Assembly: GCA_006218025.1 (NCBI GenBank)
Contig: VBWA01000011.1
Coordinates: 1 to 64,000, forward strand
Length of the DNA: 64,000 bases
Source: Rhodocyclaceae bacterium
GTDB taxonomy: Bacteria > Pseudomonadota > Gammaproteobacteria > Burkholderiales > Rhodocyclaceae
Direction of reading: 5' to 3'
The translations under genes were made by a program, and so were the position numbers. Below the pieces are notes generated by a model. The model was not told where the DNA came from and searched no databases. It saw only the letters and a program-made list of their open reading frames with translations. Positions 38,679 to 49,397 of the stretch are shown here, in pieces (position 1 is the first letter of the stretch; the number at the start of each line of letters is the position of its first letter).

Positions 38679-39260
38679 ATGAACAAGCTGCTTGCCATAC
38701 TGCTGCTGGCCCTATCCCTGCCCGCGTTTGCCGCGCTCGAAGTGGGCGACGTGAAGTTCGACGACAAGGCGAAAGTCGGCGCCGGCGACACGGTGATCAA
38801 CGGCGCCGGACTGCGCAAAGTGCTGTTCATCAAGGGCTATGCCATGGCCTTGTATCTGCCGCAGAAAGCCGCGACGATGGCCGAGGTGCTGACGGCCAAG
38901 GGCGCCAAACGCATCCACCTGGTGCTCCTGCGCGACGCTTCGGGCGAAACCTTCGCCGATGCCCTGGCGAGCGGGATACGCAAGAACCACAGCGAAGCCG
39001 AGATCGCTTCGCTGAACGCCCGCATCGAAACCTTGAAGGCCACCATGATCGGCATCGGCACGGTCGCCAAGGGTGCGGTGATTCATCTCGACTGGCTACC
39101 TGAGCTTGGCAGCGGCGCGGTTCGCCTGGCGGTCAACGGCGAAAAGAAAGGCGAGGACATCGCGGGCGAAGACTTCTTCCGCGCCCTGCTGAAAATCTGG
39201 CTCGGCGACAAGCCGATACAGGACGACCTCAAGGACAATCTGCTCGGCAAGGCCTCGTAA
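38679..39260 (+). CDS. Periplasmic chalcone isomerase-like protein
   Basis: A 193-residue exported protein with a signal peptide (MNKLLAILLLALSLPAFA). The mature part matches the chalcone-isomerase-like family of proteobacteria (PF16036 type): GLRKVLFIKGYAMALYLPQ, LVLLRDASGETFADALASGIRKN and GEDFFRALLKIWLGDKPIQDDLKDNLLG. Bacterial members are not known to isomerise chalcones and are probably fatty-acid-binding. A repeat copy encodes KVGAGDTVI in the loop before GAGLRK. The ATG at 38679 has GAGGAG ahead. Its end overlaps the next ATG (TAATG). Confidence 0.85.
   Translation: MNKLLAILLLALSLPAFAALEVGDVKFDDKAKVGAGDTVINGAGLRKVLFIKGYAMALYLPQKAATMAEVLTAKGAKRIHLVLLRDASGETFADALASGIRKNHSEAEIASLNARIETLKATMIGIGTVAKGAVIHLDWLPELGSGAVRLAVNGEKKGEDIAGEDFFRALLKIWLGDKPIQDDLKDNLLGKAS
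38771..38797 (+). repeat. Dispersed 22-nt repeat, copy 8
   Basis: GAAAGTCGGCGCCGGCGACA then CGGTGAT; sense orientation in the chalcone isomerase-like gene, read K-V-G-A-G-D-T-V-I. Confidence 0.75.
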
Positions 39261-40483
39261 TGGCCGACGGGGCGCTCGCCGGACTCCGCGTCCTCGACCT
39301 CTCGCGCGTGCTGGCCGGCCCCTGGGCCTCGCAATTGCTGGGCGACCTCGGCGCCGACGTGATCAAGGTCGAACGCCCTGATACGGGCGACGACACGCGC
39401 GGCTGGGGCCCGCCGTGGCTGGCCGACGGTGAAGGCCGGCCGACCACCGACGCCGCCTACTTCCTGTGCACCAACCGCAACAAGCGCTCGCTCTCGGTCG
39501 ACATCACGCGCCCCGAGGGACAAGCCATCGTGCGCGAACTCGCCGCGCAGTCCGACGTGGTGCTGGAGAATTTCAAGGTCGGCGGGCTCAAAGCCTACGG
39601 CCTCGACTACACGAACCTCTCCGCGATCAACCCGAAGCTGGTGTATTGCTCGATCACCGGCTTCGGCCGGGACGGCCCCTACGCCACGCGCGCCGGCTAC
39701 GATTTCCTGATCCAGGGCATGGGCGGCCTGATGAGCGTGACCGGCCGCGCCGATGACGAGGAAGGCGCCGGCCCGCAAAAAGTCGGCGTCGCGCTGACCG
39801 ACATCCTCACCGGCCTCTATGCCACGGTCGCCATCCAGGCCGCGCTGGCGCATCGCGAGAAGACCGGTCAGGGCCAGCACATCGACCTCGCGCTGCTCGA
39901 CGTGCAGGTGGCCTGCCTGGCCAACCAGGCGATGAACTATCTGGTGTCGGGCAAGGCGCCGCGCCGCATGGGCAACGGCCATCCCAACATCGTGCCCTAC
40001 CAGGACTTCCCCACGGCGGACGGCGACATGATCCTGGCCATCGGCAACGACGGCCAGTTCGCGCGCTTCTGCGAGCTCGCCGGCCACGCCGAATGGAGTG
40101 GCGACGAACGCTTCGCTACCAACGCGGCACGAGTCAGGCATCGCGCTGTCCTGCTGCCGCTGCTGCGCCAGACGACGGTGATGAAGACCACCGCGGCATG
40201 GATCGCCCTGCTGGAAAATGCCGCGGTGCCTTGCGGCCCGATCAACGATCTGGCCGGCGTGTTCGCCGATCCCCAGGTGCTGCATCGCGGTCTGCGGATC
40301 GAGATGCCGCATGCCGCGGGCGGCAGCGCGCCGCAGGTGGCCAACCCGATTCGCTTCTCCGCCACGCCGATCGACTATCGCCTGGCGCCGCCGCTGCTGG
40401 GGCAGGATACCGAAGTCGTACTGCGCGAACTCGGGCGCAGCGATGAAGCCATCGCTGCGTTGCGCACCGCAGGAGTGGTTTAG
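39260..40483 (+). CDS. CaiB/BaiF (family III) CoA transferase
   Basis: A 407-residue family III CoA transferase. The start GLRVLDLSRVLAGPWASQLLGDLGADVIKVERPDTGD is diagnostic, and the catalytic Asp is in IDLALLDVQVACLANQAM (about residue 211). Such enzymes move CoA between carboxylic acids; the donor and acceptor cannot be read from the sequence. The gene overlaps the chalcone isomerase-like gene by 1 nt (TAATG), so they are coupled, although no functional link is known. The full length and all domain parts are present. Confidence 0.93.
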   Translation: MADGALAGLRVLDLSRVLAGPWASQLLGDLGADVIKVERPDTGDDTRGWGPPWLADGEGRPTTDAAYFLCTNRNKRSLSVDITRPEGQAIVRELAAQSDVVLENFKVGGLKAYGLDYTNLSAINPKLVYCSITGFGRDGPYATRAGYDFLIQGMGGLMSVTGRADDEEGAGPQKVGVALTDILTGLYATVAIQAALAHREKTGQGQHIDLALLDVQVACLANQAMNYLVSGKAPRRMGNGHPNIVPYQDFPTADGDMILAIGNDGQFARFCELAGHAEWSGDERFATNAARVRHRAVLLPLLRQTTVMKTTAAWIALLENAAVPCGPINDLAGVFADPQVLHRGLRIEMPHAAGGSAPQVANPIRFSATPIDYRLAPPLLGQDTEVVLRELGRSDEAIAALRTAGVV

Positions 40484-40525
40484 CGGACCTTGGTAGTGCG
40501 CGGTCGCGGGCCCTGACTTCCCTGG

Positions 40526-41932
40526 TCAGGGAATCTGGTGTGCCCGCTTGGCCTCTGCGGCGGCCAGCTTCTCGTCGGTGATGTCCTCGTACATCCCCAG
40601 CACTCCGATGATGTCGTCTTCCTGATTCCTGAGCGGCACCATCGACATGCGCAAGGACCTCATCTCGCCTTTCGGCGTCGGCCGCGCTGCTTCGAAGGAA
40701 AGCCTGGGAGAACCCGACTCCATGACGGCCAGGTCGACAGAACGATAAGACGGCGCTTGATCCGCCCAGGACAACTGGTAATCGTCCTTGCCAATCACGT
40801 CCTTCGGGTGCGCCTTCCCGGCATCCCTGGCGAAAGCCTCGTTGCAGCCGAGATAGCAGAGGTTGCGATCCTTCCAGAACACCCTCACCGGCACGGTGTC
40901 GACAATGGCCCGGAAGAGGTTTCGCGATTCGGCGATCTCTTCTTCCGCTGCCTTGCGGTCGGTGATATCGCGGGCGTAGCCGACCATGCCGATGACTTTG
41001 CCATCAACCAGCACGGGGGACTTGCTGGTCTCGCACCATCGCCACCGCCCGCCCATTTCGATCAGCTCCTCGACAGGTTTGCTGGTGCTGCTGCTGAATA
41101 CGGCCAAGCCACCCGCGCGGTACTTTCCCGCCAGGTTTGAAACGGCGATGTCCAGGTCGGTCTTGCCCACCACGGTTTCGGCGGAGGGCCAGCCGAAGCC
41201 ATCGAGAAAGGCCTGATTCACTGCAAGATAGCGGCCTTCTTCATCCTTCAGCCAGACCATGAACGGAAAATTGTCCAGCAGCGTCCGCAGGAAGCCTTCG
41301 CGCCTTTCGACGGCCTTGAGGTGCACCTCGATCTCACTGTTCAGGCGACGCATTTCGGCATAGCGCTCACGGAACAGTTTCAGCAGATACACGGTCAGTA
41401 TGGCGCTGATGACCAGCACCATTACATGCACGAACGCCACCATGATCGGCGACAAGGACAGGCTGACGTCTTTCAAGCCGGTCTGCTGGCTCGCGGCCAG
41501 GACCACCAAAGCGACGCAGCTGGCGCCGAGCAGGCCGAGGCAATATCGGGTTCCGAGCATCCATCCGGCGACGATCAATATGAGCGGATAGGCCACCAGA
41601 ATCGACGAGCGAACGCCTTCGGTGACGAAACCCGACACGGTAACGAGCAGCCAGCCGCCGATGGCGAGCAGCCGCAACGCCGGAATCACTCCGCGGTAGC
41701 GATAAACCAGCTGCGCGCCTACGGCGAGGAGCGCCACGCCGACGGTGACGTACAAGCGCCCCGGCGTTTGCATCGGCGTATCCAGCATGAGCAACAGAAA
41801 GACCACCGCTGCGACGAGGATCGCCCAGAGGGCAGTGACCAAGTACGGGCCACGTTCCCCGACCAGCAACTCCGGGAACTCGTCCGCTGCATCCTTTTCG
41901 GATGACAAGAGATCGCGAATCAAGGTCTTCAT
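40526..41932 (-). CDS. Membrane sensor with two PAS domains and no output domain
   Basis: A 468-residue protein. Residues about 30-190 hold six membrane helices with YPLILIVAGWMLGTRYCLGLLGASC, similar to the sensory domain of the kinase at 27.4 kb. After a coiled linker come PAS1 (about 212-330, FPFMVWLKDEEGRYLAVNQAFLDGFGW) with a PAC segment and PAS2 (about 335-455, VPVRVFWKDRNLCYLGCNEAF). The protein then stops at EKLAAAEAKRAHQIP, where a kinase or GGDEF domain would normally begin. No such domain is found in any frame in the 42 nt before the CoA transferase gene, so this looks like a sensor that lost its transmitter. Confidence 0.85.
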   Translation of the reverse strand: MKTLIRDLLSSEKDAADEFPELLVGERGPYLVTALWAILVAAVVFLLLMLDTPMQTPGRLYVTVGVALLAVGAQLVYRYRGVIPALRLLAIGGWLLVTVSGFVTEGVRSSILVAYPLILIVAGWMLGTRYCLGLLGASCVALVVLAASQQTGLKDVSLSLSPIMVAFVHVMVLVISAILTVYLLKLFRERYAEMRRLNSEIEVHLKAVERREGFLRTLLDNFPFMVWLKDEEGRYLAVNQAFLDGFGWPSAETVVGKTDLDIAVSNLAGKYRAGGLAVFSSSTSKPVEELIEMGGRWRWCETSKSPVLVDGKVIGMVGYARDITDRKAAEEEIAESRNLFRAIVDTVPVRVFWKDRNLCYLGCNEAFARDAGKAHPKDVIGKDDYQLSWADQAPSYRSVDLAVMESGSPRLSFEAARPTPKGEMRSLRMSMVPLRNQEDDIIGVLGMYEDITDEKLAAAEAKRAHQIP

Positions 41933-42066
41933 ATGGCTCCTCTGCTGGCTATCCTATGCCCAAAGCTATATGACCAACACATGTCTTGAATTCATGCTAC
42001 GCCCGCCCGCTCGCGAGTGCAATCACAAAGCGGATTATTGCCCCGGCCGCCGTCGGGTCAGCCCAT

Positions 42067-44265
42067 TCAGGACTCCAGCACGCGCAGTTCGGCGTTGGTG
42101 TAGCGCAGCCGGCTGGCGAGTACGCTGGCGATGCCTTCCATCAGCTTGAGGCCCAGCTTCTTGTGCTCCTCGGCGAACGTGTCGAAGGCTTGGCGCGACA
42201 GCACATAGAGATCGGTGTCCACGAACGCCACCGCATTCGCCGAGCGCGCCTCACCGTCGAGGAAAGCCATTTCGCCAAAGAACGCGCCGCGCCCGAAGGT
42301 GCCCAGATGATGCGACATGCGGTCGGACAGCGGCAGCACGATGCGCACCGCGCCGCGCCGGATCAGGAACAGTTCATCGCCCGCGTCGCCGCGCGAAAAA
42401 ATGCCGTCGCCGGCCGCCACGTGGCGCTTCTCCATGCACTGCTCGAGTTCGGCCAGGGTTTGCTCCTTGCGGCCGGCGAACAGTTCCACTTCGTGCAGTT
42501 CCAGCGCGGTTTCCTCATCGTGCGACAACGCGGCTTCATGGATGATGCGGTCCTCGACCCACTCCAGCGCATCGTCCAGTTCCGGGAACACGCGCACCGG
42601 ACTATCCGCGCGGATCAGGCCGACCTGGTCGAAGTATTGCTGCAGGTCGCGGCCCGAGGGCAGGTTGGGCGGGATCTGGCTGAATATCAGGAAGCCGTTG
42701 CGTTCGGCCAGCATGTCCTTGACCTGTTCCAGCAGGTGCGCCGCGGTGACATCCACGGTCTGGATGCGGCGCATGTCGAGGATCAGGAAATCGCGCGTCT
42801 TCAAGTCCTGCTCCAGGCTGCGATAGAGCTGGTCCGCGGTGCCGAAGAACAGGCTGCCCTGCAATTCGATGATGGCGGCGCGATTGCCGTGGGCGGTGAG
42901 GATTTCCATTTCCTCGTGGGTGCGGATGCGCTTGGAGAAGGTCTCGTTACCGAGCAGCTTGCGGCGGATGATCGAACCGCCGATCTGTTCGCGGATGAAC
43001 AGCATGACGGCCAGCACAATGCCGACGCCGGATGCCGCGATCAGGCTGACCGTCAGGGCGGTGACCACCACGGCAGCGATCACGCAGAAATCGAGAATGG
43101 TGGAACGCTGCTTGAGATAGCCAAAGCTGTGGCTGTCGATCATGCGCACGCCGACCACGATCAGGATGCCCGCCAGCGCCGGCACCGGCACCCACGAAAT
43201 CAGCGCGCCGAGCAGCAGGAAAGCCAGCAGCGCGAGCACGCCCTCGATGAAGCCCGAATAGCGGGTCAGGGCGCCGCTCGACATGTTCACCAGGGTCGCG
43301 CCCATGGTGCCGGCGCCGGGCATGCCGCCCACCACGGCCGAGGTGATGTTGCCCAGACCCTGGCCGATCAGTTCGCGGTTCGAGTCATGGCGCGAACGGG
43401 TCAGCGCGTCGAGGACGACACAGGTCTTCAGTGTGTCGATCGACAGCAGCACCGCGAGGGTCAGCGCCGGCATGAGCAGCACCGTGAGGTCGGCCATGCC
43501 GAGCTTGCCCACGCCTGCCCAGCGACCGGCCATGGCGTCGACGAAGCCGCCATCGCCCGAACCGCCGAGGGGTCCGATCACCATCGGGTTACGCGGGTCG
43601 AGCAGCGCCGCATCGAAGAAGGCCAGACCGAAGTAGCACAGCACGCCGGCCAGAAGCGCCAGAATCGCCGCCGGCACGCGCTGCGTGACGCGCGGCGCGA
43701 ACAGCATGGCGAGTACGGTTGCCGCGCCGACCACCATGCCCTGCCAGACCCAGAGCGCCGGGGAAGCCAAGGCATGGCCCAAATGGGTGCCGGCGGGCGT
43801 GCCGAGAAATTTCGGCACCTGCCCGAAGATGATGTAAAGCCCGACCCCGGAGAGATAGCCGCTGACCACCGGGTAGGGCATGTACTTGATCAGCCGGCCG
43901 AGGCCGATGCCACCGAATATCACCTGCAGCACGCCCGCCGTCAGCCCGAGCGCGGCCAGCAGCACAGCCACCGCGGCCGCATCCATGCCTTGCTGGATGC
44001 GTTCGATCGCGAACGCCGTCAGTACCGCCGCCGCCGGCGCGCAGGGCGCCGAAATGAGCCGGTTGGTGCCGCCCATCGACGAGGCGACCAGCCCCATCGC
44101 CGTCGCGCCGAGAATGCCGGCCAGCGCCCCGTACGCGGCATAGGAGCCGCCGAGGGACGCATAGATGGTGACGCCGAAGGCGATTGCGGAAGGCAAGGCC
44201 ACGAGCATCGCCGCGAAGCCGCCCCAAAAATCGCCGGCCAGGTTTTCCAGTCTGGGCAGTTTCAT
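42067..44265 (-). CDS. SulP-family anion transporter with STAS and cNMP-binding domains
   Basis: A 732-residue inner-membrane protein. Residues about 1-420 are the SulP/SLC26 membrane domain (GDFWGGFAAMLVALPSAIAFGVTIYASLG and SAPCAPAAAVLTAFA). A STAS domain follows (about 455-570, IIELQGSLFFGTADQLYRSLE and FLILDMRRIQTVDVTAAHLL), then a C-terminal cyclic nucleotide-binding domain (about 610-725, RGAFFGEMAFLDGEARSANAVAFVDTDLYVL). It would import sulfate, bicarbonate or another anion with cNMP control. The ATG at 44265 is preferred; a GTG at 44307 would add 14 residues. A five-codon ORF, MQVSK, ends in the start codon (ATGA overlap). Confidence 0.9.
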   Translation of the reverse strand: MKLPRLENLAGDFWGGFAAMLVALPSAIAFGVTIYASLGGSYAAYGALAGILGATAMGLVASSMGGTNRLISAPCAPAAAVLTAFAIERIQQGMDAAAVAVLLAALGLTAGVLQVIFGGIGLGRLIKYMPYPVVSGYLSGVGLYIIFGQVPKFLGTPAGTHLGHALASPALWVWQGMVVGAATVLAMLFAPRVTQRVPAAILALLAGVLCYFGLAFFDAALLDPRNPMVIGPLGGSGDGGFVDAMAGRWAGVGKLGMADLTVLLMPALTLAVLLSIDTLKTCVVLDALTRSRHDSNRELIGQGLGNITSAVVGGMPGAGTMGATLVNMSSGALTRYSGFIEGVLALLAFLLLGALISWVPVPALAGILIVVGVRMIDSHSFGYLKQRSTILDFCVIAAVVVTALTVSLIAASGVGIVLAVMLFIREQIGGSIIRRKLLGNETFSKRIRTHEEMEILTAHGNRAAIIELQGSLFFGTADQLYRSLEQDLKTRDFLILDMRRIQTVDVTAAHLLEQVKDMLAERNGFLIFSQIPPNLPSGRDLQQYFDQVGLIRADSPVRVFPELDDALEWVEDRIIHEAALSHDEETALELHEVELFAGRKEQTLAELEQCMEKRHVAAGDGIFSRGDAGDELFLIRRGAVRIVLPLSDRMSHHLGTFGRGAFFGEMAFLDGEARSANAVAFVDTDLYVLSRQAFDTFAEEHKKLGLKLMEGIASVLASRLRYTNAELRVLES

Positions 44266-44279
44266 TTGCTTACCTGCAT
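44262..44279 (-). other. Five-codon upstream ORF (MQVSK) overlapping the SulP start codon
   Basis: ATG CAG GTA AGC AAA TGA; AGAGGA lies 5 nt ahead of its ATG. Its TGA overlaps the transporter ATG as ATGA, which would allow translational coupling or ribosome re-initiation. Confidence 0.4.
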
Positions 44280-44503
44280 AAAAATCCTCTGGTAACAATT
44301 CTGTCACGAAGCGCCGCCGATTGTCAGGGCTTGTGCACTAGTTTGTTGTCGCCTGGCCCTTTGCGGCATCGTTCTCTTCCATCCGGCTGTTCAAACACGG
44401 CAAAGCGATACAAACATCCCACACAACGATTCCCAATCCGACTCGCAAGGCCGGAGTGTTGTAAGCTTCATCCCACAACAAAACCTACCCGGAGGAATTA
44501 CCC

Positions 44504-45451
44504 ATGAAGCAAGCGCGTACCCTGCTGGTCGCCGCGACCGCTTTGGCCCTCGCCGCCACCGCCCACGCCCAGGAATTCGTCACCGTCCTCACCGGCGGCA
44601 CCTCGGGCGTGTATTACCCGATGGGCGTTGCCCTGTCGCAGGTCTATGGCAAGGCCATGCCCGGCGCCAAGACCTCCGCCCAGGTGACCAAGGCCAGCGC
44701 CGAAAACCTCAACCTGCTGCAGGCAGGCCGCGGCGAAATCGCCTTCACCCTCGGCGATGCGCTCAACGAGGCCTGGAAGGGCAACGAGGAAGCCGGCTTC
44801 AAGACGCCGCTGAAGAAATTGCGCACCATCGCCGCAATCTATCCCAACTACATCCAGATCGTCGCCAACGCCGATTCGGGCATCAAGACCCTGGCCGACC
44901 TGAAAGGCAAGCGCGTCGCCGTCGGCGCGCCGAAGTCCGGCACCGAGCTCAATGCACGCGACATCTTCAAGGGCGCCGGCATGAGCTACAAGGATTTCGC
45001 CAAGGTCGAGTACCTGCCCTTCGGCGAGTCGGTGGAACTGATGAAGAACCGCCAGCTCGACGCCACGCTGATCTCGGCCGGCCTCGGCGTCGCCGCCATC
45101 CGCGATCTGGCCACGTCAGTCAAGATCGTCATCGTGCCGGTGCCCGCCGACGTGGTGGCGAAGATCGGCGAAGCCGCTTATCAATCGGGCACCGTGCCGG
45201 CCAACACCTACAACGGCCAGACCGAAGCTGTAGCCACGGTGGCGATCCAGAACTTCCTGGTCAGCCACGAAGGCGTGTCGACCGATGCGGCCTACAAGAT
45301 GACCAAGGCGATCTTCGAGCACCTGCCGGAGCTGCAAGCCGCGCACGCCGCGGCCAAGGCCATCACCCGCGAAAATGCTGCCAAGGCACCGCCGGCGCCG
45401 CTGCACCCGGGCGCCGAGAAGTACTACAAGGAAATCGGGCTGATCAAGTAG
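44504..45451 (+). CDS. TAXI-family TRAP transporter substrate-binding protein
   Basis: A 315-residue periplasmic protein with a signal peptide (MKQARTLLVAATALALAATAHA). The mature part is a TAXI-type binding protein: FVTVLTGGTSGVYYPMGVALSQVYGKAMPG, VQVTKASAENLNLLQ-like segment (read QVTKASAENLNLLQAGRG), and ALSD-like LADLKGKRVAVGAPKSGTELNARDIF. It captures a carboxylate or amino acid for the fused permease encoded next. The start has GGAGGAATTACCC ahead of ATG. It is divergent from the SulP gene across 238 bp without an obvious promoter. Confidence 0.92.
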   Translation: MKQARTLLVAATALALAATAHAQEFVTVLTGGTSGVYYPMGVALSQVYGKAMPGAKTSAQVTKASAENLNLLQAGRGEIAFTLGDALNEAWKGNEEAGFKTPLKKLRTIAAIYPNYIQIVANADSGIKTLADLKGKRVAVGAPKSGTELNARDIFKGAGMSYKDFAKVEYLPFGESVELMKNRQLDATLISAGLGVAAIRDLATSVKIVIVPVPADVVAKIGEAAYQSGTVPANTYNGQTEAVATVAIQNFLVSHEGVSTDAAYKMTKAIFEHLPELQAAHAAAKAITRENAAKAPPAPLHPGAEKYYKEIGLIK

Positions 45452-45492
45452 CCATGCGCCGAGCCGCCTCAAGCATGGCGCAGCCAACCGAC

Positions 45493-45551
45493 CGGAGCCG
45501 CGGAGCGGCGAACACCCGTCACCCCCGCCTGGGCGGGGGCTGGGGGGTGGG
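45493..45551 (+). repeat. Intergenic hairpin element related to the 25.0- and 51.8-kb elements
   Basis: CCCCCGCC-TG-GGCGGGGG (45522-45539) followed by CTGGGGGGTGGGG, preceded by GCGGCGAACACCCGTCA. It shares the hairpin and the GTCACCCC lead with the other two elements but lacks their GGGCCGCCCCAAGG end. Confidence 0.6.
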
Positions 45552-45569
45552 GACCAGGAGCCGCGCGCC

Positions 45570-47624
<2,055 letters not shown>

Positions 47625-47625
<1 letters not shown>

Positions 47626-47996
47626 TGCTGTGCCTCGCGGCGGGCGCGGTCAGCGCCGTGCTCGCCGTCGAGGGATTCACCCTGGCCTGGATGCATTCCA
47701 TCGAGAAGATCCGCTGGGAGGAGGACTGGCGCATCGAAGCCCACGCGCTGGTAATCACAGAAGCGCGCATCCGCGGCAGCGGCGCCGGCATGGAGCCACC
47801 CGCCGGCAGCGTACTGAAGAACGGGGTCTGGCATTACTGCCCTGCGGTGCCTCCGCAGCAGGTCCTGCGCCTCACCCACTCGCCCTACACGGCCGGCTAC
47901 GAGCTGTGCATCGAGGGCCGTTGCCGCCCTCTTGCGGATCATCTGCCGGGGATCGACAATAACGCCGTGATCGAAATCGGGAGGTGTCCGCCATGA
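47625..47996 (+). CDS. DUF1850 domain protein of the TRAP cluster
   Basis: A 123-residue protein with an N-terminal hydrophobic segment (MLCLAAGAVSAVLAVEGFTLAW). MHSIEKIRWEEDWRIEAHALVITEARIRGSGAGMEPP is the DUF1850 core; the family is found beside TAXI-type TRAP permeases and its biochemical role is unknown. The ATG overlaps the permease tail stop (TGATG). In the frame-broken permease the reading frame from 45570 continues through this gene without a stop, so a fusion product of 808 residues is possible. The end overlaps the ogt ATG (ATGA). Confidence 0.85.
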
Positions 47997-48463
47997 AGCC
48001 CTATTCCGCCGTCTTGTCCGCGCCGGATTTCGCCATCGGCATTTGCTGCAACGATGACGAGATCACCGAAATCACCTACCTGGAACCCCAGGCCGAGATC
48101 GCGCCGAAGACCCCTCTGGCGAAAGAAGCCGTGCGCCAGTTGCGCGCCTGGCTGAAGGATCCGCGCTTCGAATTCGGCCTGCCTCTGGCGCCTGCCGGCA
48201 CGCATTTCCAGCGCCGCGTCTGGGAACAGATTTCCGCAATTCCGGCCGGCCGGACGCAGAGTTATGGCGAGGTCGCCGCCGCCATACACAGCGGACCCCG
48301 TGCGGTGGGCAATGCCTGCGGCGCCAATCCCTATCCGATCGTCGTGCCCTGCCATCGCGTGGTCGGGGCGAATCAGGGGCTGGGCGGTTTCGCGCGCCAG
48401 CGCGGCGGCTTTCTGCTCGACATCAAGAAGTGGCTGCTGCAGCACGAACATGCTCGCCTCTGA
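47993..48463 (+). CDS. ogt: Methylated-DNA-protein-cysteine methyltransferase
   Basis: A 156-residue DNA repair protein. The active-site motif IVVPCHRVVG has the acceptor cysteine at residue 120, and GTHFQRRVWEQISAIPAGRTQSYGEVA and GNACGANPYP form the helix-turn-helix and Asn hinge regions of the Ogt/MGMT family. It removes O6-alkyl groups from guanine. The ATG at 47993 has GGGAGG ahead and overlaps DUF1850 (ATGA); a GTG at 47984 would add three residues. The xerD start lies inside the last codons, overlapping by 14 nt. Confidence 0.93.
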   Translation: MKPYSAVLSAPDFAIGICCNDDEITEITYLEPQAEIAPKTPLAKEAVRQLRAWLKDPRFEFGLPLAPAGTHFQRRVWEQISAIPAGRTQSYGEVAAAIHSGPRAVGNACGANPYPIVVPCHRVVGANQGLGGFARQRGGFLLDIKKWLLQHEHARL

Positions 48464-49397
48464 CGCGGCGCTGATCGACGAATTCATCGACGCGCTGTGG
48501 CTCGCTGACGGACTCTCGAAGAACACGCTTGCGAGTTATCGCAGCGATCTGGCGCTGTTTGCCGGCTGGCTCGCCGGCCCGCGAAGCGGAAGCCCCGGCG
48601 CGCAAAGCGAGCCGCCAACTAAGCTGTCGGCGATAGTCGGCGCTGGCGAGACGGCGATCAACGCCTATCTTTCGCATCTGAACACCCGCCCCGGCGGCAT
48701 CAAGTCGACCAGCCAGCGGCGGCTGATGGCGACGCTGCGGCGCTGCTACCGCTGGCTGCTGGATCAAGGCCGATTGCAGGCCGATCCGCTGCTCAACATC
48801 GACAAGCCGCGGCCGATCCAGCGCTTTCCGAAGACGCTCTCCGAAAAGCAGGTGGAAGATCTGCTGAGTGCGCCCGACGTGAACACCCCGCTCGGCCTGC
48901 GCGACCGTGCCATGTTCGAGCTGCTCTATGCCACCGGACTGCGCGTCAGCGAGCTGGTCGGCGTGCGCCTGTTCGAGGTGAGCCTCAACGACAACGTGGT
49001 GCGGGTGATGGGCAAGGGCTCGAAGGAACGTCTGGTGCCGCTCGGACAGATCGCCGCCGAGTGGCTGCAGCGCTACATCGCCGGCGCGCGCGGCGAGCTG
49101 CTCAAGACGCATGTATCCGACGCCGTTTTCGTCACCACGCGCGGCAGCGCCATGTCGCGACAGATGTTCTGGACCCTGGTCAAGAAGTACGCCCTGCGCG
49201 TCGGCATTGCGCAGGAGCGCATCTCGCCGCACGTGCTGCGTCATGCCTTCGCCACCCACCTGCTGAATCACGGCGCCGATCTGCGCGTGGTGCAGCTGCT
49301 GCTCGGCCACGCCGACATTTCAACGACGCAGGTGTACACCCACGTCGCCCGCGAACGGCTCAAGCAACTGCATCGCGTGCACCACCCGCGCGGCTAG
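48450..49397 (+). CDS. xerD: Tyrosine recombinase XerD, with a repeat-encoded insertion in the N-terminal domain
   Basis: A 315-residue tyrosine recombinase; XerD is usually near 298. The catalytic residues are present: Arg165 in ATGLRVSELVG, His261 and Arg264 in HVLRHAFATHLL, His287 in LLGHADISTTQ, and Tyr296 in VYTHVARERLK. In the N-terminal core-binding domain, between LFAGWLAG and AYLSHLNTRP, extra residues PRSGSPGAQSEPP and SAIVGAGETAIN are encoded by two dispersed repeats (48578-48610 and 48632-48659). It resolves chromosome dimers with XerC at dif. The start at 48450 overlaps ogt by 14 nt. Confidence 0.92.
   Translation: MLASDAALIDEFIDALWLADGLSKNTLASYRSDLALFAGWLAGPRSGSPGAQSEPPTKLSAIVGAGETAINAYLSHLNTRPGGIKSTSQRRLMATLRRCYRWLLDQGRLQADPLLNIDKPRPIQRFPKTLSEKQVEDLLSAPDVNTPLGLRDRAMFELLYATGLRVSELVGVRLFEVSLNDNVVRVMGKGSKERLVPLGQIAAEWLQRYIAGARGELLKTHVSDAVFVTTRGSAMSRQMFWTLVKKYALRVGIAQERISPHVLRHAFATHLLNHGADLRVVQLLLGHADISTTQVYTHVARERLKQLHRVHHPRG
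48578..48610 (+). repeat. 33-nt motif shared with the 19.26-kb gap
   Basis: CCCGCGAAGCGGAA, 9 nt, CGCAAAGCGA; the same two blocks as at 19260-19292. In xerD the motif is read in frame. Confidence 0.7.
48632..48659 (+). repeat. Dispersed 22-nt repeat, copy 10 (in xerD)
   Basis: GATAGTCGGCGCTGGCGAGA then CGGCGATC; sense orientation, read I-V-G-A-G-E-T-A-I. Confidence 0.8.

Noticed and set aside
41986-44295. Long plus-strand open frame opposite the SulP gene
   Set aside because: Antisense shadow of a recognised transporter gene, with no start region or domain.
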